NCBI RefSeq assembly: GCF_001550135.1
Contig: NZ_LRUE01000022.1
Span: forward strand, 277,439 to 341,438
Direction of reading: 5' to 3'
From: Pseudoalteromonas shioyasakiensis
GTDB taxonomy: Bacteria > Pseudomonadota > Gammaproteobacteria > Enterobacterales > Alteromonadaceae
DNA length: 64,000 nucleotides
Part shown: positions 54,183 to 63,749 of the stretch, in pieces
Layout of the letters: each line of letters starts with the position of its first letter
Position numbering within the stretch: position 1 is the first letter of the stretch
Translations under genes and position numbers: made by a program
Notes under the pieces: model-generated
Told to the model about the DNA's origin: nothing
Databases searched by the model: none
The model's input: only the letters and a program-made list of their open reading frames with translations

Positions 54183-55226
54183 TTAACGTCGGTTACTACT
54201 GATCAAACGAATGTACAATGGCACACATGCAATACTTAGAATGATGGCTAGGATCAGCATCCAAGATAGCTCAAAACCTTCTGTTTGCTGTTGATCATAC
54301 ATAAAGCCATCAAAGGCCTGATCAAACTCATCCTGATCTAAGCCATATAAATCTGCAATCAAGCGCCACTTTGCCATCGACATATTGCCTAAATTAATCC
54401 CCGGTGGTTGAATGTAGCTTGCTAACACATGGGCTTCATAGGCCAGCTCTTGTACGCTTTTATGGATGGCATAATGCTGCTTGGTTACATCGATGCTTTC
54501 TTCTAAGTGTAATAAGGCATACCGCCACCCTTTTAAGCTGGCACGATAAAAGCGCTCAACAACCTCTGGCTTTTTCGCTAAAAACTGCTCTGAGGTATAT
54601 AAAATATCGCCATACACATTCAAACCAAACTTTTGCGGGCAAATGAGTCGGTGACCGACTCCTTGTAGTGTCATTGTATAAGGCTCATTGGTGACATACA
54701 CTTGCACCGCGTCTAAATCACCGGCAAGCCACTCTTTAATACCGCCTTCATGGCTAGCTGCCATCAAGCTTTCTAGGCTCAATCCAGCGCGCTGTAACAT
54801 CACCAGTAACTCAGCATTTTCTATTGAACCGATTTTACTTAGCTTCTTACCAGCAAAGTCTCTTGGCTGAAAAATATCTGAGTTATTTTTTACCATCCAG
54901 CAGTAAGGCGAAAACTGCAATATGGCTCCAAGGGCGACAACCGGAGCGCCTTGCTGACGCTTTTGTAATATTCCTGAGTGAGTAATGGCAAAGTCGGCTT
55001 TACCGCTTAGTACTTTAGGGAAGGTATCTGGATGGTTTGGATCAGCAGGAATAATAGAGACATCTAGGCCTGCCTCCTTATAAAAGCCTTTTTCTGCAGC
55101 CATATAATAGCCTGCAAATTGAAACTGGTGAGTCCATTTTAACTGTAAGCTAACTTTATCAGCACACTGTGCGCTCATAGAAAGCATTAAACAGATTAAC
55201 CCTAGTAGGCTTTTTATACCTTGCAC
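54183..55226 (-). CDS. NMT1/THI5-type substrate-binding protein with C-terminal membrane anchor
   Basis: A 347-aa protein: signal peptide to about residue 21, a periplasmic-binding NMT1/THI5 domain (VSLQLKWTHQFQFAGYYMAAEKGFYKEAGLDVSI ... GKADFAITHSG ... VQVYVTNEPY), then a C-terminal membrane span (WMLILAIILSIACVPLYIRL) and a short basic tail. Such binding domains usually serve ABC import of pyrimidine precursors or lead membrane sensor kinases or cyclases. Here neither permease nor effector domain is present. GTG start with AAGGA. Confidence 0.8.
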   Translation of the reverse strand: MQGIKSLLGLICLMLSMSAQCADKVSLQLKWTHQFQFAGYYMAAEKGFYKEAGLDVSIIPADPNHPDTFPKVLSGKADFAITHSGILQKRQQGAPVVALGAILQFSPYCWMVKNNSDIFQPRDFAGKKLSKIGSIENAELLVMLQRAGLSLESLMAASHEGGIKEWLAGDLDAVQVYVTNEPYTMTLQGVGHRLICPQKFGLNVYGDILYTSEQFLAKKPEVVERFYRASLKGWRYALLHLEESIDVTKQHYAIHKSVQELAYEAHVLASYIQPPGINLGNMSMAKWRLIADLYGLDQDEFDQAFDGFMYDQQQTEGFELSWMLILAIILSIACVPLYIRLISSNRR

Positions 55227-55318
55227 GCATCATCCTTGCTTGAAACCGTGCATTAACTATAGGAAAAATAGAGAAAAAAACAAGGCTGCTAATTAGCAGC
55301 CTTATTCAGGTTTTATAA

Positions 55319-56869
55319 CTAATTAGCCACTTTCACTGCGCTCAACTCCTGACCTTGGCTGGTTAGGAACTGGGTGAAACATGGGTTGTTTGTTTCATCT
55401 TGAACGTTGTATCCCAAACGGTTCAAATGCTCATTGAATACCTCATAATCACTCGGTTCGATAGCAAAGGCCGCCAGCACATTACCAATAGCTCCACCAT
55501 GGTTACGGTAATGGAATAAAGTAATATTCCAATTACTACCAAGGGTATCTAAGAATCGCGCCAGTGCACCTGGGTATTCAGGAAACTCAAAGCGCAGTAA
55601 ACGCTCATGAAGCTGAGCTGGCGCTTTACCACCCACCATATAACGAATATGCAATTTAGCCAGCTCGTTATCTGATAGATCGCAAAATGTGTAGTCATTT
55701 TCTGTCAGTGCCGCTTTTAACTCATCGAGCTCTTGCTGCCCTTGTCTTAAGGCAATACCAACAAAAATTTGTGCTTCGCCGGGGCCTGCATAACGGTAAT
55801 TAAACTCGGTGATAGCTCTGCCACCTAATGAGTTACAAAATTGCTTAAAGCTACCCTTTTCTTCTTTAATAGTCACAGCAAGCAGTGCTTCGTTCTTTTC
55901 ACCGAGAGCCGTTCGCTCTGCAACATAACGTAAGCGGTCAAAGTTTAAGTTTGCACCCGATAAAATCGCAGCTACGTTTAAGCCTTTAACACCATTTTGT
56001 TGGCACCACTTTTTAAGGCCCGCTGTTGATAGCGCCCCTGAAGGCTCCGCTATAGCACGAGTCGAAACAAAGATATCTTGCATTGCGGCGCAGATTTCGT
56101 CGCCCGTAACAGTGACCACTTCATCACAAAACTTTTGCGCTAAACGAAATGTTTCTGTGCCGATAACTTTTACGGCTACACCATCTGCAAAGCTACCAAC
56201 ACGGTCAAGCTCAACGGGCTTGCCTGCTTCAAGCGCTGCTTTTAGGCAAGCACTCTCATCAGCTTCAACACCAATGACTTTAATATCTGGGCGTAACGAC
56301 TTAATGTACACCGCCATACCTGCTAGCAAGCCACCACCGCCAACAGGAATAAACACAGCATCAAGGTCGTTCAATTGCTGCATTAATTCACGGGCAACGG
56401 TACCTTGGCCAACAATCACATCGGCGTCATCAAACGGTGGCACAAACACCCCGTTACGCTGCTCTGTCAGCTCTAAAGCATGGGCTTTTGCAGCATCAAA
56501 ATGATGGCCGTGTAATACCACTTCACCACCGAGCGAACGTACTGCATTCACTTTAATTTCTGGAGTTGTGACTGGCATCACAATTGTAGCTTTATGGCCT
56601 AAAAATGAAGCACTGAGTGCAACGCCTTGTGCATGGTTACCCGCTGAGGCTGTGATCACATCAGAACCTTTTGGCAACTTGCTCAGTTTATGAAATGCAC
56701 CACGAAGCTTAAATGAATAAACCGGTTGTTGGTCTTCACGCTTTAACCACACATGGTTGCCTAGCCGTGCACTAAGATCAGCCATTTCGCTGACCTCAGT
56801 GACTTTTGCAAGGGGCTCCATGTTCGCTTGGATAATAGCGCGAAAATAATCGAGCTCTTGAGAAACCAT
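55319..56869 (-). CDS. ilvA: Threonine deaminase (biosynthetic)
   Basis: PLP enzyme that converts threonine to 2-oxobutanoate, the first step to isoleucine. 516 aa, so the long, feedback-regulated form. PLP lysine in YSFKLRGA, glycine loop SAGNHAQG and GGGGLLAG; two C-terminal ACT-like regulatory domains (about 330-505) bind isoleucine/valine. Last gene of the ilvGMDA operon, 2 bp after the ilvD stop. Confidence 0.96.
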   Translation of the reverse strand: MVSQELDYFRAIIQANMEPLAKVTEVSEMADLSARLGNHVWLKREDQQPVYSFKLRGAFHKLSKLPKGSDVITASAGNHAQGVALSASFLGHKATIVMPVTTPEIKVNAVRSLGGEVVLHGHHFDAAKAHALELTEQRNGVFVPPFDDADVIVGQGTVARELMQQLNDLDAVFIPVGGGGLLAGMAVYIKSLRPDIKVIGVEADESACLKAALEAGKPVELDRVGSFADGVAVKVIGTETFRLAQKFCDEVVTVTGDEICAAMQDIFVSTRAIAEPSGALSTAGLKKWCQQNGVKGLNVAAILSGANLNFDRLRYVAERTALGEKNEALLAVTIKEEKGSFKQFCNSLGGRAITEFNYRYAGPGEAQIFVGIALRQGQQELDELKAALTENDYTFCDLSDNELAKLHIRYMVGGKAPAQLHERLLRFEFPEYPGALARFLDTLGSNWNITLFHYRNHGGAIGNVLAAFAIEPSDYEVFNEHLNRLGYNVQDETNNPCFTQFLTSQGQELSAVKVAN

Positions 56870-56871
56870 AA

Positions 56872-58728
56872 TTAACTAAGCTCCTCAAGTTTTGCTAAAT
56901 CGCGAACAGCTCCTTTGTCTGCACTGGTTGCAAGTAATGCATAGGCTTTAAGTGCAGATGAAACATAGCGGTCACGATCAAGTGGTTTATAAGCATCTTT
57001 ACCGCGTGCAAGTTGCTTTTGTTTACGTGCTTCAAGCTCTTCATCTGACAACGCTAGGGTGATTTCACGGGTTGCGATATCAATGATTATTTTATCGCCA
57101 TTTTCAACATAAGCGATTGCACCACCGCTTGCTGCTTCTGGTGAAACGTGACCAATTGATAAACCTGATGTACCACCCGAGAAACGACCATCGGTGATAA
57201 GCGCACACTTTTCACCTAAGCCCATTGATTTTAAGTAACTCGTTGGATACAGCATTTCTTGCATGCCTGGGCCGCCTTTTGGTCCTTCATAACGAATAAC
57301 AACAACGTCACCCGCTTTCACTTCGCCATTAAGAATACCCTCTACCGAATCATCTTGTGATTCGTATACAACCGCAGGGCCTTCAAAGTGCAGCATTTCT
57401 TCAACTACACCGGCACTTTTAACAATACAGCCATCAAGGGCTAAGTTACCTGAAAGTACAGCTAAGCCACCATCTTGACGAAAGGCATTTTCAACACTGC
57501 GAATACAGCCGTTTTCACGGTCATTATCAAGTTCTGGCCAGCGGCACTCTTGGCTCATTGCTTTTGTAGTGCGGATACCGGCAGGGCCTGCTTTATAGAA
57601 TTTTTGCGCTACTTCATTATTAGGATCGGTGGCATCCCATTTAGTCACCATTTCGGCCATAGTGTGACCTGCTACGTGATCAACAGTTAAATCGACAAGG
57701 CCAGCCTTACCTAACTCACGGATAATTGCCATCATGCCACCAGCACGGTGCACATCTTCAATATGATATTTATTGGTTGCAGGCGCCACCTTACAAAGGA
57801 AAGGAGTTTTACGAGAAAGCTCATCGATGTGCGACATATCAAAATCAACACCCGCTTCTTGCGCTGCAGCTAATAAGTGTAAAACCGTATTTGATGAACC
57901 ACCCATAGCAATATCAACTACCATTGCATTCATAAAGGCAGTGCGATTAGCAATAGCACGTGGTAATACTGCTGCATTATCTTTTTGATAATACTCACGG
58001 CATAAATCAACAATGCGCGCACCCGCTTCAACGTAAAGCTGTTTACGGTCTTTATGCGTAGCAAGTGTGGTACCGTTACCCGGCAGTGCTAAACCAATCG
58101 CTTCTAATAAGCAGTTCATTGAGTTGGCAGTAAACATGCCCGAACATGAACCACAAGTAGGACACGCAGAGCGCTCTACTTTTTCTGAGTCTTCATCGCT
58201 TACTGTGGTATCAGCGCCTTTTACCATGGCATCCACTAAATCAAGTTTAATGTCGATATCAGCAAGGCGTGTTTTACCCGCTTCCATTGGACCACCTGAT
58301 ACGAAAATAACCGGAATATTTAAACGCAGTGCTGCGAGCATCATCCCAGGGGTGATTTTGTCGCAGTTAGAAATACAGATCATGGCATCAGCACAGTGCG
58401 CATTAACCATGTATTCCACTGAGTCAGCAATTAAGTCACGCGATGGTAGTGAATACAGCATGCCGCCGTGACCCATTGCGATACCATCGTCGATCGCAAT
58501 AGTATTAAATTCTTTTGGTACACCACCGGCTTCGGTGATGGTTTCAGCCATTAGCTCACTAAGTTGGTTAAGGTGAACATGACCCGGTACAAACTGAGTA
58601 TATGAGTTAACAACAGCGATAATTGGCTTACCGAAGTCTTTATCTGTCATCCCTGTTGCACGCCATAAAGCACGCGCCCCTGCACGTTTGCGACCTTCTG
58701 TTGTTGTTGCACTTCTTAATTTAGCCAT
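56872..58728 (-). CDS. ilvD: Dihydroxy-acid dehydratase
   Basis: Fe-S dehydratase for the third common step of isoleucine and valine synthesis; 618 aa (E. coli 616). Cluster ligands lie in [12 protein letters not shown] and [38 protein letters not shown] near the C-terminus. Ribosome-binding site GAGGTAATT. The 103-bp gap to ilvM contains a perfect 16-bp palindrome (CAGTGGCATGCCACTG) and no ilvE. Confidence 0.97.
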   Translation of the reverse strand: MAKLRSATTTEGRKRAGARALWRATGMTDKDFGKPIIAVVNSYTQFVPGHVHLNQLSELMAETITEAGGVPKEFNTIAIDDGIAMGHGGMLYSLPSRDLIADSVEYMVNAHCADAMICISNCDKITPGMMLAALRLNIPVIFVSGGPMEAGKTRLADIDIKLDLVDAMVKGADTTVSDEDSEKVERSACPTCGSCSGMFTANSMNCLLEAIGLALPGNGTTLATHKDRKQLYVEAGARIVDLCREYYQKDNAAVLPRAIANRTAFMNAMVVDIAMGGSSNTVLHLLAAAQEAGVDFDMSHIDELSRKTPFLCKVAPATNKYHIEDVHRAGGMMAIIRELGKAGLVDLTVDHVAGHTMAEMVTKWDATDPNNEVAQKFYKAGPAGIRTTKAMSQECRWPELDNDRENGCIRSVENAFRQDGGLAVLSGNLALDGCIVKSAGVVEEMLHFEGPAVVYESQDDSVEGILNGEVKAGDVVVIRYEGPKGGPGMQEMLYPTSYLKSMGLGEKCALITDGRFSGGTSGLSIGHVSPEAASGGAIAYVENGDKIIIDIATREITLALSDEELEARKQKQLARGKDAYKPLDRDRYVSSALKAYALLATSADKGAVRDLAKLEELS

Positions 58729-58831
58729 AATTACCTCAGTTGTTGCAGTGGCATGCCACTGACTTCCTCATTCCTAATTTATTTCTCACTAAAGCATCAA
58801 TCTGATTGCTCTAGCTACCTGTTGATTTTTA

Positions 58832-59077
58832 CTAGATTGCTTGTTGTTGAAATTGGTTTTCAACATTAACGTGTTTAACATCAACCAATTTATTCAATTG
58901 TGATGTTAGTAGATAAATTGGCTTATCGCTGTCTACCGTCATAGTGACGTGAAACGCTTCATCAGCCATTTCTAAATTCATGGTTGTTAGGTCAAAGCCA
59001 CGATGGCGCGCAACGCGTAAAAAGCGCTCTACAGCGACACTTTGATTCTTTAGCGCAATCGTTAGGGTGTGTTTCAT
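58832..59077 (-). CDS. ilvM: Acetolactate synthase II small subunit
   Basis: An 81-aa ACT-domain regulatory subunit: MKHTLTIALKNQSVAVERFLRVARHRGFDLTTMNLEMADE. It activates the IlvG catalytic subunit. Its start overlaps the ilvG stop by 4 bp (ATGA). Length and position match E. coli ilvGM. Confidence 0.92.
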   Translation of the reverse strand: MKHTLTIALKNQSVAVERFLRVARHRGFDLTTMNLEMADEAFHVTMTVDSDKPIYLLTSQLNKLVDVKHVNVENQFQQQAI

Positions 59078-60723
59078 TTTACTGTCTCCGTCATCATTTC
59101 ATCATTAGCAGCACCGGGTGGTACAAGCGGCCATACATTTTCTTTATCATCTATACAGGCATGCAGAATGTATGGACCTTCACTATTTACTAACGCATCA
59201 ACTGCAGCATCGACTTCATCTGCTTTAGTGATGGTTTGACCTGGAATGCCAAACACCGCTGCTAACTGCACAAAATCAGGATTATCTGAAAGGTTTGTTT
59301 CAGAATAACGACCTTCAAAAAATAGCTGCTGCCATTGACGTACCATGCCTAAGCGCTGGTTATCTAGGATTAGAATTTTAACTGGCAGATTGTTACGGCG
59401 AATTGTTGCCAGTTCTTGAATGTTCATCATGATTGAGCCATCACCCGACACTGTGATCACAAAATCATTTGGACGAGCAACTTGAGCGCCGATAGCGGCC
59501 GGTAAACCAAAGCCCATGGTACCCGCACCACCACTACTTAAGTGATTACTTGGGTGGCTAAACTTCATGTGTTGTGCCACCCACATTTGGTGCTGACCCA
59601 CATCACAGCACACAACACCCGTTGATGGCATTTTTTGGCTTAGCTGGTTTAATAAATAAGGGGCAAATACTTTCTCGCCCGGATAGTCATAACGCCATGC
59701 ATGTTCTTTCATCATGCTTTCGATGTGCGTTAACCACTCATCAGACGTTACAAAACAATCAAGTTGCGGTAATGAGGTTTTTAAATCTGCGACTAATGAT
59801 GCTTTTGCAGGCTTACGCTTACCAACCTCTGCCGCGTCGATATCAAGGTGTATCACTTTTGCTTTTGCGGCAAACTTGCTTAAATTGCCAGTAACACGGT
59901 CGTCAAAACGAGCACCGATACAAACCAAAACATCACACTCTTGCACTGCTAAGTTAGCCGCTTTACCACCATGCATACCTAGCATGCCAAGGTCATATTC
60001 ATAATCAGGTAAGACGCTGCCTAGCGCTTTTAATGTTGATACTGCTGGCATGTGAGTTTTTTCTAAAAACTGCATAAGCTCGTTTTGTGCATCCGCAGCC
60101 TGTACGCCACCACCGATATACGCCACAGGGCGCTGCGCTTCACTTAAGATTTGGTTAGCTATCGCAACTTGGTTTGCGTCTAATTTAGGTAAATGATCTT
60201 CGGCGGCTAACCAAGGGTGGAATGGTACTTGCGCCATTTGGATGTCTTTTGGGATATCAACTAATACAGGGCCTGGGCGGCCGCTTTGCGCTAGGTGGAT
60301 GGCTTCTTGTAGTATTTCGGCTAAGTCTTCAGCTCTTTCAACCATGTAACTATGTTTAGTACATGATAACGACATACCTAACACATCTACTTCTTGAAAG
60401 GCATCGGAGCCTATCGCTGCAGTAGGTACTTGCCCTGTGATTGCAAGTAACGGCACTGAATCCATCATCGCATCAGCAAGGGCTGTTATTAAGTTAGTCG
60501 CACCTGGGCCTGATGTTGCAAAGCACACACCTAACTTGCCTGTGCTGCGGGCAAAACCTACAGCTGCAAAACCCGCTCCTTGTTCATGACGCGTCAAATA
60601 ATGTTTGACTGGCGCACCGTACAAAGCGTCGTAAATAGGCATGATGGCACCACCTGGGTATCCAAAAACATCCTTAACGCCATGTTTGGCTAATAAATCG
60701 ATTGTTAACTCTGCGCCTGTCAT
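59074..60723 (-). CDS. ilvG: Acetolactate synthase II large subunit
   Basis: A 549-aa TPP- and FAD-dependent enzyme forming acetolactate or acetohydroxybutyrate. Gly-rich VFGYPGGAIMPIYDAL, catalytic Glu in TRHEQGAGF and the TPP motif GDGSIMMNIQELATI. First structural gene of ilvGMDA, behind a leader peptide and attenuator. The frame is intact, unlike E. coli K-12 ilvG. Confidence 0.96.
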   Translation of the reverse strand: MTGAELTIDLLAKHGVKDVFGYPGGAIMPIYDALYGAPVKHYLTRHEQGAGFAAVGFARSTGKLGVCFATSGPGATNLITALADAMMDSVPLLAITGQVPTAAIGSDAFQEVDVLGMSLSCTKHSYMVERAEDLAEILQEAIHLAQSGRPGPVLVDIPKDIQMAQVPFHPWLAAEDHLPKLDANQVAIANQILSEAQRPVAYIGGGVQAADAQNELMQFLEKTHMPAVSTLKALGSVLPDYEYDLGMLGMHGGKAANLAVQECDVLVCIGARFDDRVTGNLSKFAAKAKVIHLDIDAAEVGKRKPAKASLVADLKTSLPQLDCFVTSDEWLTHIESMMKEHAWRYDYPGEKVFAPYLLNQLSQKMPSTGVVCCDVGQHQMWVAQHMKFSHPSNHLSSGGAGTMGFGLPAAIGAQVARPNDFVITVSGDGSIMMNIQELATIRRNNLPVKILILDNQRLGMVRQWQQLFFEGRYSETNLSDNPDFVQLAAVFGIPGQTITKADEVDAAVDALVNSEGPYILHACIDDKENVWPLVPPGAANDEMMTETVK

Positions 60724-60781
60724 CGTAAATCCTCATTCCTCAGTGACATTGTGTATTTGCTGCGACTCAAACCTTAAAACG

Positions 60782-60819
60782 AAAAAGCCCCCCGGACTGT
60801 TAAGTGCGGGGGGCTTTTT
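60782..60819 (-). terminator. ilv attenuator terminator
   Basis: GCCCCCCG / CGGGGGGC stem with a 12-nt loop and T5 after it on the minus strand. The leader segment GCGGGGGCT (about 60851-60859), which overlaps the leader-peptide end, is complementary to the 5' arm and can form the antiterminator. This is the classic arrangement for ribosome-mediated attenuation. Confidence 0.92.
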
Positions 60820-60843
60820 AAATGCTTCACTTTTCTCTAAGCA

Positions 60844-60915
60844 CTAACTAGCCCCCGCGGTAATAATAATCACCACGACGTTAATTAGAATTAGAGAAAG
60901 TTTGTTTGTAAGCAT
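60844..60915 (-). CDS. ilvL: ilv operon leader peptide
   Basis: A 23-codon ORF, MLTNKLSLILIN followed by three Val and three Ile codons and the end TAGAS. Twelve of 23 residues are Leu, Ile or Val. It lies between a sigma70 promoter and a strong terminator upstream of ilvG, so it should sense charged tRNA-Leu, -Ile and -Val. Ribosome-binding site is weak. Confidence 0.9.
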   Translation of the reverse strand: MLTNKLSLILINVVVIIITAGAS

Positions 60916-60978
60916 TTATCTGTAACCAAATTCTGTTCATTTATAGCGGAAATCTAGCCATCCCGCTGTCTTTTTCTA

Positions 60979-61007
60979 TTAGTACCGCGCTGGGGCTTGT
61001 AAGTCAA
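60979..61007 (-). promoter_or_regulatory. Sigma70 promoter of the ilv operon
   Basis: On the minus strand TTGACT (61002-61007), 17 bp, TACTAA (60979-60984). Predicted start near 60972, about 57 nt before the leader peptide ATG. Confidence 0.7.
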
Positions 61008-61258
61008 CATAAAAATCAATTCAAAAAACAGGCTGAAAAGTAATATTAAAGAAATAAATATTCAACAATTTCACATATAAAGATTTATATTTCATTATTT
61101 ATTGAAAATTGAAATTTCATACCTCGTTATTTGCCATTATATGATTGATTAATTTTTAGCAATTAGATGTGATTTTTCTGCATAAAGCCGATTTAATTTA
61201 ACGCCTCAAAGAAAAATTAGTTTAGTATTGAAAAAACCACGTTATGAAAAGGAAAGTT

Positions 61259-62137
61259 ATGAAATTCGTCCAGCGTATAAATGCCCTGTTTTTTATGGTG
61301 CTACTGCTTGGTTTTAGCCAATATACACTTGCAGAGCCGGGGTTATGGAAAGTAGAAAAAAACGGCGTTGCTTCTTATTTATTCGGTACCGTGCATGTGG
61401 GTGACAACAGCATGAAAGGCTTGCCAAGTAAGGTAACAAAAGCACTCGATAACTCAGATAAAGTCATTGTTGAGGTGGATATCAGCGCCATTTCACCAAT
61501 GGAAATGCAGCGTCGCTCATTACCATTTATGATGCTGAAAAATGGCAAAACCTTACAATCAGAATTATCACCAGAAAACTATGCAAAACTGCAAAAGTAC
61601 TTTGCTGATAAATCAATTGATATTGCAATGTTTAAGAATTTAGCACCATGGGCGGTGATGGTCACCATGATGCAAATGGAGTTCCAAAACGTTGGTTTTT
61701 CAGATCAATATGGCATCGACAAGCAAGTACTTGCTTACGCTCAAGAACATAAAATATCTATTGGTGAGCTCGAAACTCTTGAACGCCAAATGGAAATGTT
61801 TGAGCACTTAGCAATTATGAATGACAAGATGATCGAAGAAACATTCGAGCAACTTGCAGACGTAGATACCTACTTTTTTGGTCTTATCAAGGCTTGGAAA
61901 TCGGGTGATATGAAAACACTTACGCAGTTTTACAATGAAAGCTTTGATGACTCTCAATATGGTCAACTAAGCGAGCAAGTGATGCTGATAGACCGTAACA
62001 ACAATTGGGTTAATCAACTATCGACTCGCATCGGTAAAGAAAAGCTGTTCATTGCAGTGGGCGCTTTGCACTTACCAGAGCAACACGGTTTATTGAAGCA
62101 ATTAACAGATAAAGGTTTTACCATTACCCGTATCTAA
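61259..62137 (+). CDS. TraB/GumN family protein
   Basis: A 292-aa exported protein: signal peptide ending LAEP region at about 26, then LWKVEKNGVASYLFGTVHVGD, the family's N-terminal GTxH motif, VEVDIS, and C-terminal LFIAVGALHLPEQHGLLKQL with the second GxxH motif. TraB/GumN proteins are putative erythromycin-esterase/ChaN-like metalloproteases; substrate unknown. ATG at 61259 has AAGGAAAGTT before it; another ATG lies five codons upstream. A terminator follows. Confidence 0.85.
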   Translation: MKFVQRINALFFMVLLLGFSQYTLAEPGLWKVEKNGVASYLFGTVHVGDNSMKGLPSKVTKALDNSDKVIVEVDISAISPMEMQRRSLPFMMLKNGKTLQSELSPENYAKLQKYFADKSIDIAMFKNLAPWAVMVTMMQMEFQNVGFSDQYGIDKQVLAYAQEHKISIGELETLERQMEMFEHLAIMNDKMIEETFEQLADVDTYFFGLIKAWKSGDMKTLTQFYNESFDDSQYGQLSEQVMLIDRNNNWVNQLSTRIGKEKLFIAVGALHLPEQHGLLKQLTDKGFTITRI

Positions 62138-62156
62138 ATGATTTCAATCGTTTAAA

Positions 62157-62179
62157 AGCGCCTTATGGCGCTTTTTTTG
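62157..62179 (+). terminator. Terminator of the TraB/GumN gene
   Basis: AGCGCC-TTAT-GGCGCT stem plus T7, overlapping the last codons of the convergent modF gene. Confidence 0.85.
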
Positions 62180-63620
62180 TGAAATCAGCCATCTCTAAAT
62201 AGTTGTTGATACCGGCTATTTTGTCACTCGCGTGGTGATTAACATACACCACGGTGCTGGTGCCTGCAGCACAGATTTTTTCTATTAGTAATAACACGCG
62301 TTGCCTATTCGCTTCATCTAGGCCTAAGCAAGGTTCATCAAGGATCAATAAATTAGGGTGTTTAACCATAGCCCGAGCAATCAATAATAAACGCTGATCA
62401 CCAAAAGACAGCTGGCTAAATGAACTACTTTGTTTGTCACTTAACCCTAATAACGCTAACCATTGTTTGGCTATGGCAAGTTGCTTATCGGTGGCTTTTT
62501 GGTAAAGACCAATGCTGTCATAAAAGCCCGAAACAACCGTATTGAGTGCGGTGATACTCACTCGATAATCCATATGAAGCGCGTTAGAGATATAACCAAT
62601 GTGCTGTTTAATTTGCCAAATACTCTCACCGCTTCCGCGTTGGTAGCCAAACACCTTGATATCGTTGTTGTAACACTGCGGGTTATCACCCGTGATAAGG
62701 TTCAGCAAACAGGTTTTACCTGAGCCATTTTTACCTGTTAACTGCCAATGTTCGCCTTGGTTAATTTGCCAGTTGAGTTTTTCAAAAATAGCCTCGCCGC
62801 CATAACTTACCGATGCGTTGTTTAATCTTACCAGCATAGAATCAGTGAGCGGAGGTGCTTGATGGTCAATATCTGCCTCAGGTATTTGTAACTGAGTATG
62901 CGTGAGATGCAATAGCTTGAGTAAATCATCGCGCTGCTCGGGTCTAGGCTTTGCTAATTGCTCTGTGACATGACCCTCTTTAACGTAGGCGTAATGATCA
63001 ACAAAGTCTGGGATCTCAGTTAAGCGATTGAGCACAAAAATAAGGGTCGTTGTTTTGCTAAGCTCTGCGAGTAGCTGATTAAGCCCAGCCATTGCCGTGA
63101 CATCTAAGCCATCAAAAGGCTCATCAAGCACAAGTAAATCTGGTCGACCTATTATGGCTTGGATCAGCATCAGTTTGCGGGTTTCACCGGTCGATAAATC
63201 GCGAAATGCCTTGCTAAGTTTGTCACTAAAATCAAATAGGCTTATTAACTGCTGTAGCAAATCACTATCAAGCTGTTGCTCGTCTCGACCTGCAATAATT
63301 AACTCATAAACCGTACTCGAAGGCGTAACGCCATCAATAATATCATCTTGATCTTTTGTTAGCTCAGCCGCAAGGAGCTGCTTTTGGCTGTCTGGCGAAA
63401 CCAATGCTATACGCTCAAAGCTATTCTCATACTGGCCTTTTTCTATTTTCGCAAAACCGGCAATGGCAGCTGCCACGGCCGATTTACCCGCCCCATTCGC
63501 ACCAAGTAAAACCCATTGCTGCAATGGCGATACATTGATATTGAGATCATCTAAATAATAAACGTCATTGCCCAGCCCCTTTAGGCTAGCTTTAACATTA
63601 ACCAACTGCACTTGTTGCAC
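62163..63620 (-). CDS. modF: ModF: duplicated ABC ATPase
   Basis: A 485-aa protein of two fused ABC ATPase domains (about 1-235 and 260-480) without membrane part. Walker A GANGAGKSA and GKNGSGKTC; signatures LSTGETRK and LSFGDQRL; Walker B LLVLDEPFDGLD and LLILDEPCLGLD. SGESIWQIKQHIGYISNALHMDYRVS is nearly the E. coli ModF (PhrA) sequence. Its exact role in molybdate physiology is not settled; no modABC genes are nearby. Confidence 0.92.
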   Translation of the reverse strand: MQQVQLVNVKASLKGLGNDVYYLDDLNINVSPLQQWVLLGANGAGKSAVAAAIAGFAKIEKGQYENSFERIALVSPDSQKQLLAAELTKDQDDIIDGVTPSSTVYELIIAGRDEQQLDSDLLQQLISLFDFSDKLSKAFRDLSTGETRKLMLIQAIIGRPDLLVLDEPFDGLDVTAMAGLNQLLAELSKTTTLIFVLNRLTEIPDFVDHYAYVKEGHVTEQLAKPRPEQRDDLLKLLHLTHTQLQIPEADIDHQAPPLTDSMLVRLNNASVSYGGEAIFEKLNWQINQGEHWQLTGKNGSGKTCLLNLITGDNPQCYNNDIKVFGYQRGSGESIWQIKQHIGYISNALHMDYRVSITALNTVVSGFYDSIGLYQKATDKQLAIAKQWLALLGLSDKQSSSFSQLSFGDQRLLLIARAMVKHPNLLILDEPCLGLDEANRQRVLLLIEKICAAGTSTVVYVNHHASDKIAGINNYLEMADFTKKAP

Positions 63621-63749
63621 TTTGAATCCTCATTCTAAGTTACCGTTAGCTTGACGTTACCGTATTCGATAAAAAATTAAAAATCGTTTAAACCTTTTTT
63701 GAACACAGCTGCGACTAAGGTATAAAAGGTCATCAACAGGAAACAGACA

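Larger units (their letters stand above)
60724..61243. promoter_or_regulatory. ilv leader/attenuator region and divergent gap
   Basis: Holds the attenuator (60782-60819), leader peptide (60844-60915) and promoter (60979-61007), annotated separately. 61008-61243 is AT-rich, upstream of the TraB/GumN gene, with no gene seen. Confidence 0.7.
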
